Shown one piece after another: positions 39,357 to 47,873 of a stretch of 54,356 bases of DNA. The position numbers and the translations under genes were made by a program. Below the pieces are notes generated by a model that saw only the letters and a list, made by a program, of their open reading frames with translations, made no database searches and was not told the DNA's origin. The stretch comes from a virus, in the IMG/VR virus record IMGVR_UViG_3300008050_000050, positions 1-54,356 of that record; one strand, given 5' to 3'. Position 1 is the stretch's first letter; each line of letters opens with the position of its first letter.

Positions 39357-40067
39357 TTAGTCCATGTTTCTTGTTTCTTTGAAGGCTGCCATAGTTATCG
39401 GAAAGTGCTTTTCAGCAATTGTCTGACAAGCTTTTGCAACTTGTTGTATCTCCCACTGTGCGCCAGAATGTGATCTTAGATTGATGAACTTTATTAAATT
39501 ATGTAAATTGCATGTTCCATAATAAGAGGTATATAAGTTCTGCGGGAGGACACCGCGGGCCTGCTCTCTGCAAACCCCCTCTTTAACTAGTGAATTGTAA
39601 AGCTCTAGAGAGCATTTATTGTGCATCTTCACCAGCTTGCTGGCTTTGTTAAAACACGAAAAATCTGCAAACCGATAGCAGGAGAGCGGATCGATATCCT
39701 CGTCTTTGCTGGCCTGCCTATTAGATTCGTGCTGCGTTCTGAATTTTGAAGGCTCGTAGAATTCCATATCTATAGATGTGTATCTTCTGCTTATCTCATT
39801 ATACGCCCACGTCCTATGCCTATGGTGCTGAGACCTTATGAATAAAGGGACAGTGAACCTAAATGTTAGGGAGCAATGTTCAAACGGAGATGTGTGATTA
39901 TTCTTAATCAGATACTTTATCAGTTTTTCATCTTTTTCGTCGATCTGGGTGCGGGTCCTACCGAAAGAAACCCTAGCAGCATTAACTGTAGTAATATCCG
40001 AACCCATGTGATCGATGTACTCTACTTTACCGACCTTGTCTCCAAACAACTTAATAACCTGACTCAC
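39357..40067 (-). CDS. thyX: Flavin-dependent thymidylate synthase
   Basis: Makes dTMP from dUMP using FAD and methylene-tetrahydrofolate. The ThyX motif is present as RHRTWAYNEISRRY (consensus RHRxxSxNExSxRY). 236 residues. GTG start at 40067. Works alongside thymidine kinase and dUTPase in the same phage. Confidence 0.95.
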   Translation of the reverse strand: MSQVIKLFGDKVGKVEYIDHMGSDITTVNAARVSFGRTRTQIDEKDEKLIKYLIKNNHTSPFEHCSLTFRFTVPLFIRSQHHRHRTWAYNEISRRYTSIDMEFYEPSKFRTQHESNRQASKDEDIDPLSCYRFADFSCFNKASKLVKMHNKCSLELYNSLVKEGVCREQARGVLPQNLYTSYYGTCNLHNLIKFINLRSHSGAQWEIQQVAKACQTIAEKHFPITMAAFKETRNMD

Positions 40068-40068
40068 G

Positions 40069-40392
40069 CTACCCTCTTAACATTCCCACAACATAGTTCT
40101 CAAGTATCAGATAATAGCTTTTATCTCTATGGGATACTTCCTCTATCATCGACCTCTCAATGATAACGTCACGCTCTGATTGTAACGATGCCCTGTTTAA
40201 TGTCTTAAGGGCAGCGTTGCAGTCATCGGATACATCAAGAACTGTTGCTGTTACATATCTAGATTCTTTCGGCTTGTAGTCGTCAGGGAGAAGTACCCCG
40301 GACTGCGATTTATTCTTTTCCTTTTTAGTCGTGTGCGGTACAATTAACACGTGACGATTAACGGGAACTAGCCGAGGGGGAATACTAGACAT
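40069..40392 (-). CDS. GroES/gp31-like co-chaperonin (107 aa)
   Basis: Lid partner for the phage GroEL. The pattern PVNRHVLIVPHTTKKE ... GVLLPDD ... VTATVLDVSDD ... YYLILENYVVGML follows GroES (N-terminal strand, mobile loop around residues 20-40, C-terminal YLIL-x-E strand). The loop KKEKNKSQSGVLLP carries the hydrophobic triplet. It lies 15 kb from groEL and overlaps its upstream neighbour by 8 nt; ThyX follows directly. Such length and insertion resemble T4 gp31. Confidence 0.75.
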   Translation of the reverse strand: MSSIPPRLVPVNRHVLIVPHTTKKEKNKSQSGVLLPDDYKPKESRYVTATVLDVSDDCNAALKTLNRASLQSERDVIIERSMIEEVSHRDKSYYLILENYVVGMLRG

Positions 40393-40654
40393 TTGTACCC
40401 ACCCCTCTTTTAATCTCAGAAAACATATCTACCAACTCTTCAATGTCCGTATCGGCCTTCATCAACCTATAGGCCCTGATCGCAGTGCGCATCTCATCTT
40501 TTGAGAGCCAATCATTTTCGTGATAGCTTGCTCGTAAGTCTCGTTTCTGGTCCTTGAATGGCTCCATGGCCTCTTCGAGTGCAACAAACGATTTAACAAA
40601 ATTAATAATGTGGCTCTGCTTCTCTTTGGCCAACTCACTCACTGTCTTGGACAT
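40385..40654 (-). CDS. GapR/DUF2312-like small helical protein (89 aa)
   Basis: Helical coil (SHIINFVKSFVALEEAMEPF) followed by LSKDEMRTAIRAYRLMKADT, recalling GapR/DUF2312 proteins that bind AT-rich DNA as coiled-coil dimers. The match is by eye. A consensus promoter is 32-60 nt upstream. Confidence 0.6.
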   Translation of the reverse strand: MSKTVSELAKEKQSHIINFVKSFVALEEAMEPFKDQKRDLRASYHENDWLSKDEMRTAIRAYRLMKADTDIEELVDMFSEIKRGVGTNV

Positions 40655-40685
40655 GCGTCCTCCTTTTTTTGATTGTTATAATATG

Positions 40686-40714
40686 ATTATAGACACGTTT
40701 GATCATAAAGTCAA
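40686..40714 (-). promoter_or_regulatory. Sigma70-type promoter (TTGACT-17-TATAAT)
   Basis: TTGACT (40709-40714), 17 bp, perfect TATAAT (40686-40691). Drives the GapR-like, GroES-like and ThyX genes. Confidence 0.8.
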
Positions 40715-40721
40715 GACTTTT

Positions 40722-42590
40722 TTACAAAAATTTAACTTCACAAGCTCCACCAGAACATGCTACCTCGCCCTTAAGATCAGTGTTGTCTTCCTCTTCCTTG
40801 ATCTTCGACAAATCAACATCAAACAATGCTAACATCATAGCCTCATAAGTCTCCTTTGAGCAATCTTCGAATGGAGCCTGAATATAGGAGCCGCCGTCGA
40901 AAGGCAAGACTGAAAGTCCATTATAGCAATTTCTGTTTTCCCACATCCACTCTCCAACGTCTGGCCATTCAGCATCCTTAATAGAAATGGTAGCGGAGAC
41001 GTTGTGCGTGTTTTGCCCCTTGATAAATCCGGGCTTTACCCAATTATCTGTTATATTCTTCACCCTCTTGAGCAGTTGAAGGGCGGACTCTGTTCTAGTT
41101 ACTGCATTTTCAGGGGATGCTTGTGGTACCGAAATTATAGCAGTATCGTGCGGTCGAAAGTACTCATCCTCAACGAGTTCTGGGTGGTTCTGTGCCAAGT
41201 AATTGTAGATCGGCTCGGACTTGCCGACCCTAATCCTGCGTATATAGAAATCGTTGTGCCATGCATGGATGCCACTAGATGTTCCGAGTGTTAGTGATGT
41301 TGTACCTGCAGGCTTTACACACGTAGTTCTGGCTGCGGGTCGAATACCAATAAGTTCTGCTGTCTTGGCATTTTCTTCTTTCACAACAGCTGCAGCTGCT
41401 GACATGTCCAGTTCCAAAACCTTGCCTGATGCTATCCCCGTCATGGATACGCCGATCAAAGCATCTTTCTCTGTGTTTCGCCTCCACACATCTCTAAGAT
41501 AGTGGAAATCGGTATAACTAGCCTGAAGCGTTCCAATGAAGGCAGCGGCACGGACTCGCTCGTTGAAGTCCTCTTGGCTTTCGATGTTACTAACGTTTAC
41601 TTCTGTCAAATTACAGAACTGGAACGGTCTCAGTCCTATTTCGCAGCAAGGGTTTGTGCCCCAGTCCTTGTCATTAGAGAAATAAAACCCGGGCTCACCG
41701 GCGCCGGAGGCGCGTACTCTTTCCCAAAGGCCCATGAAATAATCCTTGGTTATCTTGTGCCTCAACAAAACAACTGAATTGTTCGCTCTGCCGCGCTGTG
41801 GGTTTTCTTCCCACCAGTTGCCTGTTTTGGCAGACAGCATCTCACCGTCATCTGCACTAAACAAGGAAATAAGAGCGGCTCTTCTGATACCGCCAGCGAG
41901 GACTGCATCTGCTATGTGACAAATAATGTCATGCACTTCGATGGTGTTCAATTTATCACCGTCTTGTTTTTCAGAAAGCATGCCGCCGATCTTGACGATA
42001 CACTCCTTCAAAGGTTGAGGGCCGGGAGCTTTTCCTCCGGAAGTTATAAGTCTTGACCCCTTTGGTCTGATGTCGGAATAATCGAACCTTATTAAAGACC
42101 CGCCATTAAAATAATTCCTTATAAGGGCTTTGACAGCGTCTGCCCAGCCCTCGATACTATCATTGACAAGAAAGCGCCGAGTCCGATTGGTGTTTGGCTT
42201 GTGTATTTCCGGGAGGCTCTCCACATGGTGGTGTTGCACACTATACCCTACGCCTGTTCCCCCCAAGAGAAGGAACATAATTTCTCCGAATACACGCTGG
42301 TCGTCAACTGGAGCATATGCACAATTGAATACTCGATTTGGAGCTACCTCAATCGACTTTCCGCCGAACTGCATAGACCTCATGGATGGGAGCACTTTCT
42401 TGTCATAAACCATCTTATATGCCCGTCTTATATGAATCTCCATATCAGGAAACTTCTTTAAATGCATATTCATGTTTCTAGTTACCAGTTCGTCCCACGT
42501 TTCTCGGCGGTTATATTCTGGTAAGTATCTGGCATACTTCATGTAAACCGTTATGTCTGACAAGATTTTATTTGATAGCTCCATTCCCAT
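40722..42590 (-). CDS. nrdJ: Adenosylcobalamin-dependent (class II) ribonucleotide reductase
   Basis: Monomeric B12-dependent reductase of 622 residues producing deoxyribonucleotides. It has PSMRSMQFGG, GGTGVGYSVQ, the NPCCEIGL active-site block, the PAGTTSLTLG loop, and a C-terminal pair of cysteines CSGGAC for re-reduction. No small subunit is needed. It implies the host makes or takes up cobalamin. Overlaps the helicase gene by 23 nt. Confidence 0.93.
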   Translation of the reverse strand: MGMELSNKILSDITVYMKYARYLPEYNRRETWDELVTRNMNMHLKKFPDMEIHIRRAYKMVYDKKVLPSMRSMQFGGKSIEVAPNRVFNCAYAPVDDQRVFGEIMFLLLGGTGVGYSVQHHHVESLPEIHKPNTNRTRRFLVNDSIEGWADAVKALIRNYFNGGSLIRFDYSDIRPKGSRLITSGGKAPGPQPLKECIVKIGGMLSEKQDGDKLNTIEVHDIICHIADAVLAGGIRRAALISLFSADDGEMLSAKTGNWWEENPQRGRANNSVVLLRHKITKDYFMGLWERVRASGAGEPGFYFSNDKDWGTNPCCEIGLRPFQFCNLTEVNVSNIESQEDFNERVRAAAFIGTLQASYTDFHYLRDVWRRNTEKDALIGVSMTGIASGKVLELDMSAAAAVVKEENAKTAELIGIRPAARTTCVKPAGTTSLTLGTSSGIHAWHNDFYIRRIRVGKSEPIYNYLAQNHPELVEDEYFRPHDTAIISVPQASPENAVTRTESALQLLKRVKNITDNWVKPGFIKGQNTHNVSATISIKDAEWPDVGEWMWENRNCYNGLSVLPFDGGSYIQAPFEDCSKETYEAMMLALFDVDLSKIKEEEDNTDLKGEVACSGGACEVKFL

Positions 42591-43956
42591 TCTCCTTCTT
42601 ATAATTTCTGTATTTCTCTTTTAAACTTTCAAATTGTTGTTTTGACGCATTTTGCACTATATCCTCTGGCGTCTCCCCTGTTGGCGGAAGCGCTTTAATG
42701 CTAACACAGCTGGTATCCATGAAAATTGGGTAAACTATACCGTCCGGACCATTTCTGTTTTTTGCTATAAATATCCTTCCGCCGTTTGTTCCCTTATCTT
42801 TGATAGTTCTTGAAACCGAGAAGATAAAGTCTGCGACGAAGCATTTATTAAAGGCTTCCGAGATTGATTCCATTGTTATAACTTCAGCATTCAACCCCGA
42901 TCGATTAGTTTGCGATGCAGTCCAAAGAGGGCACTCGCAAATCTGCGCCATCCCCCTAAGCTCTTCGTAAATAGTTTCTAGCTGGTGTCTTTTCTCTTCT
43001 TTTCCAGCATTTGCTGGCTTTATTAGATCCCCGTAATCCACTATTATCATATCTGGTGTGAATTCGTGACTTTTCATCTTTTCTATGTGACTTTTGATAG
43101 TTTGTATAGATGCGGATCTGGTTGGATATTCCTTTACAATTAGCCTACCGGGGACATCTTTGATTTCTTCATACACCTTCTCTTTAAAGACGGATAGATT
43201 TTTCAATTCTACACCAGTGATGGCACTATCATATCTAGATGCTACAACCGTATCGGCAAGTTCTAGAGTGTAATGGATAACATTCTTGCCCTCTTTTAGA
43301 GCCTGTGCACCCAGATGCACCAAAACCATCGATTTGCCTGCTCCGGTTGGCGCGATAACAACCCCTAGCTCGCCCTTGCCCAAGCCCCCCTTTGAAATTT
43401 CGTCTACTAGTGGCCACCCAGTAGTAACGGGACCGCGCTCCTTCTTTTCAAACCTTCTCTCGAAGTCTTTGAGGTAGTCGTAACCAAAATTATTATCACT
43501 TCCAAGTTTGATTGCTTCGTTTATCACGTTCGCTACCTCATCAAATGATGATTTCTTAATTAAATCAACTGATTTGATAAGCGCTTCTTTGAGTTTTTGT
43601 TTTTTGCAAAAATCAAGGGCGACATCCTTAATATAGTCTGCACCTTCGGGCTGAATTCCCGTTGACAACACTCTGGCATAGTAGTCTCTTATCCTTATTT
43701 TGATGGACTCGGACTCGTCATCCAACTCGGTACGAATCAAGGACCGCATGATTTTTTCTGTGGGGTGTATGCTGTACTTCTGTCTATAGGAGGAAATCCT
43801 CTCAACAAATGCTCTCAAATATTTAAGTTCCAGAAAATTAACATCTAATACTTCAAATATCTGGTCCGCGAAGGGCCTATCCACCAAAATTAGATTACAC
43901 AAATCCTCTTGGAAAGCTTTTCCGAATTTAGAAAAGTCTTCTCTGGGTTGACCCAT
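42568..43956 (-). CDS. DnaB/gp41-family replicative helicase
   Basis: A 462-residue hexameric helicase with N-terminal helical domain (residues 1-150) and a RecA-like motor: Walker A PTGAGKS (203-209), Walker B MIIVDYGDL and an ASQTNRSGL sensor. It unwinds DNA ahead of the phage polymerase. Promoter 36-64 nt upstream. Overlaps class II RNR downstream. Confidence 0.93.
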   Translation of the reverse strand: MGQPREDFSKFGKAFQEDLCNLILVDRPFADQIFEVLDVNFLELKYLRAFVERISSYRQKYSIHPTEKIMRSLIRTELDDESESIKIRIRDYYARVLSTGIQPEGADYIKDVALDFCKKQKLKEALIKSVDLIKKSSFDEVANVINEAIKLGSDNNFGYDYLKDFERRFEKKERGPVTTGWPLVDEISKGGLGKGELGVVIAPTGAGKSMVLVHLGAQALKEGKNVIHYTLELADTVVASRYDSAITGVELKNLSVFKEKVYEEIKDVPGRLIVKEYPTRSASIQTIKSHIEKMKSHEFTPDMIIVDYGDLIKPANAGKEEKRHQLETIYEELRGMAQICECPLWTASQTNRSGLNAEVITMESISEAFNKCFVADFIFSVSRTIKDKGTNGGRIFIAKNRNGPDGIVYPIFMDTSCVSIKALPPTGETPEDIVQNASKQQFESLKEKYRNYKKENGNGAIK

Positions 43957-43991
43957 GGGTTATACCTTTTTTTCTTTTTTGATCTCTTATA

Positions 43992-44020
43992 ATAATAGCA
44001 CAGTTGGATCGGTTTGGCAA
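43992..44020 (-). promoter_or_regulatory. Sigma70-type promoter (TTGCCA-17-TATTAT)
   Basis: TTGCCA (44015-44020) and TATTAT (43992-43997) at 17 bp, in the gap before the helicase gene. Confidence 0.7.
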
Positions 44021-44022
44021 GA

Positions 44023-45027
44023 CTAAAAAGCAGAAATTAATCGATTAAAATTCTCAAACATATCATTCAAGGAGATCTCACCAGTGCCATCTTTGAACAT
44101 CTCTGTCCTGAGGCCAGTTTTATTGAAGGCTGGCTGGTAATCTCTGAAGGTTTCATTGATTCTAGTCTTCCCCTGTATGGATAACATCGGCGAGGAGAGT
44201 TGCATGATTTTATAGTTCTCCTTGACCGTGTCAAAGTGGTCTAGAATCTTGGCATAGATTCCTACATTGTTAGATTCGTCTGAATCTACCTGCCTGCAAT
44301 ACGCCTCTAGTTCATCAAGAAGTACTTCTTCTGGCTTTATTAATTGTTTGAACCTCTTTGCTACCGTTGCTAACCCTACCCCGGGGACACCCGGGAGTTT
44401 GTCGCTCGCATCACCTGCCATAGCCCTAGATATGGCAAAATTATTTGGGTGTATCCCAAACCGTTCAATAATCTTATTCTTGTTTAGAACTTCCTTCTGA
44501 GTTGGCCTATACAATATAGTGTTGGAATCAAGCAGTTGGATAAAGTCTTTATCACTAGAGACTATGACCTTTTGCCAATCTTTAAAAGACGACATCTGAG
44601 ATACATAAGAAATTACATCGTCCGCTTCGACATTGGGCTCCATGAATTGGACCATTGGGGTCTGATTAATATACTCCACAACTCTGAATTGCTGCCAAGC
44701 TCGGTTTTCAGCTTCCTGTTCTGGTGTCATCTCTGAGCCGTGGCCTCGATTCAGGCGATACGTCTTAACCTTGGGGTTGATGGTTACCGGCTTTCGACCT
44801 GCCTTATAATTCTTGTTGACTGCTCTTCTTTTTTGTGACCCACCTTGACCGTCCCAAACAACAACTGTCATGTATGGGTTAATAATTCTTGTCAACTTGT
44901 TAAGTATCTTCAGAAATCCCTTCGAGCCACCAATAGGCTCACCGTGACTTGAAATGCTGGGGTCCACAATATAAGATCTCAAAAATTGGTTGTTGGCATC
45001 AACAATCATTAGTCTTTTGTTACTCAT
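44023..45027 (-). CDS. 5'-3' exonuclease/FEN family (RNase H-like of T4)
   Basis: Structure-specific 5' nuclease removing RNA primers. Metal-binding acidic residues in MIVDANNQF, WDGQGG, VEADDVIS and SSDKDFIQL and the helix-hairpin-helix GVPGVGLATVAKRF are visible. I start at ATG 45027 (334 residues), which overlaps the upstream stop as ATGAGTAA; an in-frame start at 45078 is less likely. Confidence 0.93.
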   Translation of the reverse strand: MSNKRLMIVDANNQFLRSYIVDPSISSHGEPIGGSKGFLKILNKLTRIINPYMTVVVWDGQGGSQKRRAVNKNYKAGRKPVTINPKVKTYRLNRGHGSEMTPEQEAENRAWQQFRVVEYINQTPMVQFMEPNVEADDVISYVSQMSSFKDWQKVIVSSDKDFIQLLDSNTILYRPTQKEVLNKNKIIERFGIHPNNFAISRAMAGDASDKLPGVPGVGLATVAKRFKQLIKPEEVLLDELEAYCRQVDSDESNNVGIYAKILDHFDTVKENYKIMQLSSPMLSIQGKTRINETFRDYQPAFNKTGLRTEMFKDGTGEISLNDMFENFNRLISAF

Positions 45028-45352
45028 TCTTCTCTTCTTCATCATAGTAATCTGTAGCTTTGCCTGTCCTGTTATCAAATTTCATTATAACATCTTCATC
45101 GATGATCTGCAATACTCTGCCTCTAAATTGCTCGTCCTGCAACATTGTTAGCCAGTTTTTACGCTGAAATTTCTTTTCTGTTCCATCCCCTAGAGTTAGA
45201 GAGAACCATGCTCCTGAATTCTTAATACTGTCAGATATTTGAATTGCGTCGAACCAACTCTCCTCGTCTTGAACCCCAATATTCTCAGAGTCGCCCCACA
45301 AGATCTTAAAATTACAATGTCGACCCGCAGTACCAAATCTAGATTTTTCTAT
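45020..45352 (-). CDS. 3' part of uvsX/recA in the -1 frame
   Basis: This frame continues the recombinase: IEKSRFGTAGRHCNFKI then LWGDSENIGVQDEESWF, the C-terminal lobe of UvsX-type proteins (about 110 residues). It begins at the point where the zero frame meets TAG at 45349-45351. As a stand-alone gene it would lack a strong ribosome site; the continuity of conserved sequence says it belongs to the upstream protein. See the frameshift finding. Confidence 0.8.
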   Translation of the reverse strand: MEKSRFGTAGRHCNFKILWGDSENIGVQDEESWFDAIQISDSIKNSGAWFSLTLGDGTEKKFQRKNWLTMLQDEQFRGRVLQIIDEDVIMKFDNRTGKATDYYDEEEKNE

Positions 45353-46140
45353 TTTGCTTTAACCTCAGAACCAACTCGGAAACCGTTCTCATCAACCACG
45401 AAGCTAGCCTTCGCCTTGCGGCCGGTAAGCCACACCCTCAAGGAATAGGCATAATGCATCGCCTTTCCGCCGGGGGTGACATAAGGTGTTGTCATAGCCT
45501 CGGATGGAGAGCGGGTGATATTAGTCTTAAGTTGATTAAGCACTAAGAAGGTAGCCTGCTTGTTGGCAATCGGAACAGTCAACTTGGACATGCCCTTTGC
45601 GAGGATTCTTGCCTTGACTGCCATCGATGATTGTGGATTAAAGTCGCCCTCGATATCAGAGATTGCAGGAGTTAGAGCTAGAGAATCCCAAATGAACAGC
45701 CACTTATTATCTGTGGCTAATAATTCTTCGATAGTCTCAAGTACAAACTCTACACTCTCTGCTTGGACGTACATCATAGTATCCAAATTGCATCCTGCTC
45801 TTTGCAAAAAGCCCGGGTCAATGGCTGACTCCGAGTCGAAGTATACGACATCGATTCCCATCTTCTGAGCGTTTGCGGCAATCTGAGTTGCCATGTATGA
45901 CTTGCCAGTTGCTTCGAGTCCAGCTATTTCGGAGATTTTACCTACCGGAATGCCTGCTTGGCTTCCCTTACAGATTATGGAATCCAACCAGCGCGAGCCG
46001 GTTGGAATCCACTCCTTGACCTCTGTTGGATTATCTTTTGCCAAACTATGCGCAACCTCATGGCCTGCCTTCTTGTTTATCAGTCTGCGCATCTCTTCCA
46101 TAGAGATTTTGCCCGTTTTGATTCTACTTACCTTTGGCAT
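45349..46140 (-). CDS. uvsX: UvsX/RecA-like recombinase, N-terminal frame
   Basis: Strand-exchange ATPase for recombination-dependent replication. Zero frame gives 263 residues with Walker A GLEATGKS (74-81), FDSESAID, WLFIWDSLAL and NQLKTNITRSPSE, typical of phage UvsX/RecA. It stops at TAG right after GTT AAA GCA AAA; with a -1 slip at AAA the protein continues to about 373 residues, close to T4 UvsX. Start ATG 46140. Confidence 0.92.
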   Translation of the reverse strand: MPKVSRIKTGKISMEEMRRLINKKAGHEVAHSLAKDNPTEVKEWIPTGSRWLDSIICKGSQAGIPVGKISEIAGLEATGKSYMATQIAANAQKMGIDVVYFDSESAIDPGFLQRAGCNLDTMMYVQAESVEFVLETIEELLATDNKWLFIWDSLALTPAISDIEGDFNPQSSMAVKARILAKGMSKLTVPIANKQATFLVLNQLKTNITRSPSEAMTTPYVTPGGKAMHYAYSLRVWLTGRKAKASFVVDENGFRVGSEVKAK

Positions 46141-46150
46141 AATTCACTCC

Positions 46151-46918
46151 TTAGTTGTTCAACAGGTCATTAAATGCTGCTTCAACCGCATCTGATGTTC
46201 CGGCGGGTGTCGATGTGTCCGATCGGGTTGCACCGTAGCGCTCGACTTCGTCGTTGCCTGTTCCATCTGCGAGATGTTGGTCGAGCATGGTCTTTACCTC
46301 TTCAGGGGTCTTTCTCTCAAACAGTTTGTCAACCTCTGGCACCGTCTCAAGTAACTCAGCGCATCTCTCTTCGCCACCCACTGCATCGTCACAAAGTACC
46401 GTCTTGCGAGGTCGTGGTCGAATGTCAGTACGAGGAAAACTAGCGCCTGCTGGCTTGCCATACATGATTTTAAGGTCGTTGCCGTCGTCAGGATCAGTAA
46501 TATCTCCGTAATCCGGATCTAGAACAATTGTCAGCAACTTTTCATATGCCATCTTTCCGTAGCCCCAAATTCGAACTCCCTGATCCTCTTCGCCTCGTAC
46601 GAGGACAGGGGAAAAGAAGCGTTGTTTGGCGAAGAGGTCTTTTGCCATCTTCTTACTATCTTCTGTACCTTCATTCCAAAGCTTGTTAGCAAAATTACAG
46701 ACAGGGCAATTGTCCCCGAAGTTTCGCTTAGGGCAAAGGAACCCACCCTGTGTTACGTTATAGTGAAAGAACTTCTCCTTAAATGGATCTCCATCGGGAG
46801 TCGGAACAATTCTAATATTGTTTTCGCCGTCGTTCGGCTTCCAGAACTCATTCTTGTTGCCACCCTTGCCGGTAACAGAGTTCAATTTTTCGCGCATGCG
46901 ATCTAAATTAAGTGCCAT
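46151..46918 (-). CDS. gp32-like single-stranded DNA-binding protein
   Basis: A 255-residue SSB: OB-fold core, zinc site with His52 and Cys62, Cys71, Cys74 (LCPKRNFGDNCPVC) as in T4 gp32, and an acidic C-terminal tail ending AFNDLLNN that contacts the replication proteins. ATG 46918 has AAGGAG upstream, preferred over an in-frame ATG at 46945. The leader carries a hairpin and the promoter holds a palindrome, suggesting self-regulation as known for T4 gene 32. Confidence 0.92.
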   Translation of the reverse strand: MALNLDRMREKLNSVTGKGGNKNEFWKPNDGENNIRIVPTPDGDPFKEKFFHYNVTQGGFLCPKRNFGDNCPVCNFANKLWNEGTEDSKKMAKDLFAKQRFFSPVLVRGEEDQGVRIWGYGKMAYEKLLTIVLDPDYGDITDPDDGNDLKIMYGKPAGASFPRTDIRPRPRKTVLCDDAVGGEERCAELLETVPEVDKLFERKTPEEVKTMLDQHLADGTGNDEVERYGATRSDTSTPAGTSDAVEAAFNDLLNN

Positions 46919-46955
46919 GATAATCTCCTTGTTTTTTGTGCTCATTGGCTAAAGT

Positions 46956-46979
46956 CAAGTCGGCTAATATCCCGACTTG
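46956..46979 (-). promoter_or_regulatory. 5' leader hairpin of the SSB gene
   Basis: CAAGTCGG and CCGACTTG form a perfect 8-bp stem around an 8-nt loop, near the predicted 5' end of the SSB message and 38 nt before its ATG. Candidate site for translational autoregulation. Confidence 0.6.
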
Positions 46980-46987
46980 CTAAATTT

Positions 46988-47016
46988 ATTATCACACATT
47001 AACATGTGTTTGTAAA
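46988..47016 (-). promoter_or_regulatory. Promoter of SSB with palindrome in spacer (TTTACA-17-GATAAT)
   Basis: TTTACA (47011-47016) and GATAAT (46988-46993), 17 bp apart. The spacer contains ACACAT-TAAC-ATGTGT, a perfect 6-bp inverted repeat (46994-47009), an operator candidate. Confidence 0.7.
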
Positions 47017-47034
47017 GACTTTTCTTTTGTTTTT

Positions 47035-47871
47035 TTAAGATGATTGGATTCGAGAAGAGTAATGGATTCCGTATATTAAATCAAATTCATAATTGGTAGA
47101 ATAAATACCATAACTAACTTTTGTGGAATCTGTCATTTTTTGCTTAACTGCTTCAACCACTTTTCTGTATAATCGAGGATCAGTCCTTAGTTTTTCCTCA
47201 GGTATACAATAATAGTACCGTATCTCTCTGGTGTTGTCAAGAGGAAAAAACACTTTTTCTTCATTATCTTCTGGAGACACCACACTAAGGGTACAAATCC
47301 TCGATACACTAGCTGGCGGTGACATTGTGGAGGATATTGGTTGTTGCCTGTCGAAGATATTAATCATATTAATTGTCGAGGCGATGAAATCATTGAGAAA
47401 CCTGTGATAATCATATATTCCAGCTGATTCTGCAGCAAATTCAATACTCGGATTCGAAACTAGGTACATCCTTTCAAGCAATGCTGATCGTGCATATTGT
47501 TGTAAGACGTTATACACCACTCTTTCTTGTTTTGTTTTTATTTCTCCCAAAAGCTCCATTTCCGGCTGTATATACAAAACCTTTATAGGAGTTTTTCTTG
47601 CGACTTGCTCCATTATAACCAAGGCTGCACCGGAGACAATACTGGCACCAGATAAGACCACCAAAGACTCGCCTTTTAGTCCCTTGAAAAAGCTACCAAG
47701 CTTTATTGGCGTGTTTTCATACTCCTCTGGTGTTTTGAGTTTAGGCAATTTATAAAAGCCTTTCTCTGGTTCGCCATCATTGTCTATTGTGTAAATTTTA
47801 TACTGCGGATATGCCGAGAAGGCCTTTGCTACTGAGCACCCCACCGTTCCTATTCCTATTATGTTTTTCAA
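47035..47871 (-). CDS. Divergent tubulin/FtsZ-like protein (278 aa)
   Basis: Starts with a Rossmann-like IIGIGTVGCSVAKAF (4-18) and a IYTIDND strand, as in the N-terminal GTPase of FtsZ/tubulin. At 72-83 VLSGASIVSGAA stands where FtsZ has the GGGTGTG loop, followed by VARKTPIKVLYIQPEMEL, and then helices and a SNPSIEFAAE ... NDFIASTINMI segment that match FtsZ in order. The loop has lost glycines, so GTP binding may be altered. It could form filaments that position phage DNA or capsids, as PhuZ does. Assigned by pattern only. Confidence 0.55.
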   Translation of the reverse strand: MKNIIGIGTVGCSVAKAFSAYPQYKIYTIDNDGEPEKGFYKLPKLKTPEEYENTPIKLGSFFKGLKGESLVVLSGASIVSGAALVIMEQVARKTPIKVLYIQPEMELLGEIKTKQERVVYNVLQQYARSALLERMYLVSNPSIEFAAESAGIYDYHRFLNDFIASTINMINIFDRQQPISSTMSPPASVSRICTLSVVSPEDNEEKVFFPLDNTREIRYYYCIPEEKLRTDPRLYRKVVEAVKQKMTDSTKVSYGIYSTNYEFDLIYGIHYSSRIQSS

Positions 47872-47873
47872 AG

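Noticed and set aside
45020-45301. Separate 93-residue gene starting at TTG
   Set aside because: Its sequence continues the UvsX C-terminal lobe without a break, so it is treated as part of uvsX.
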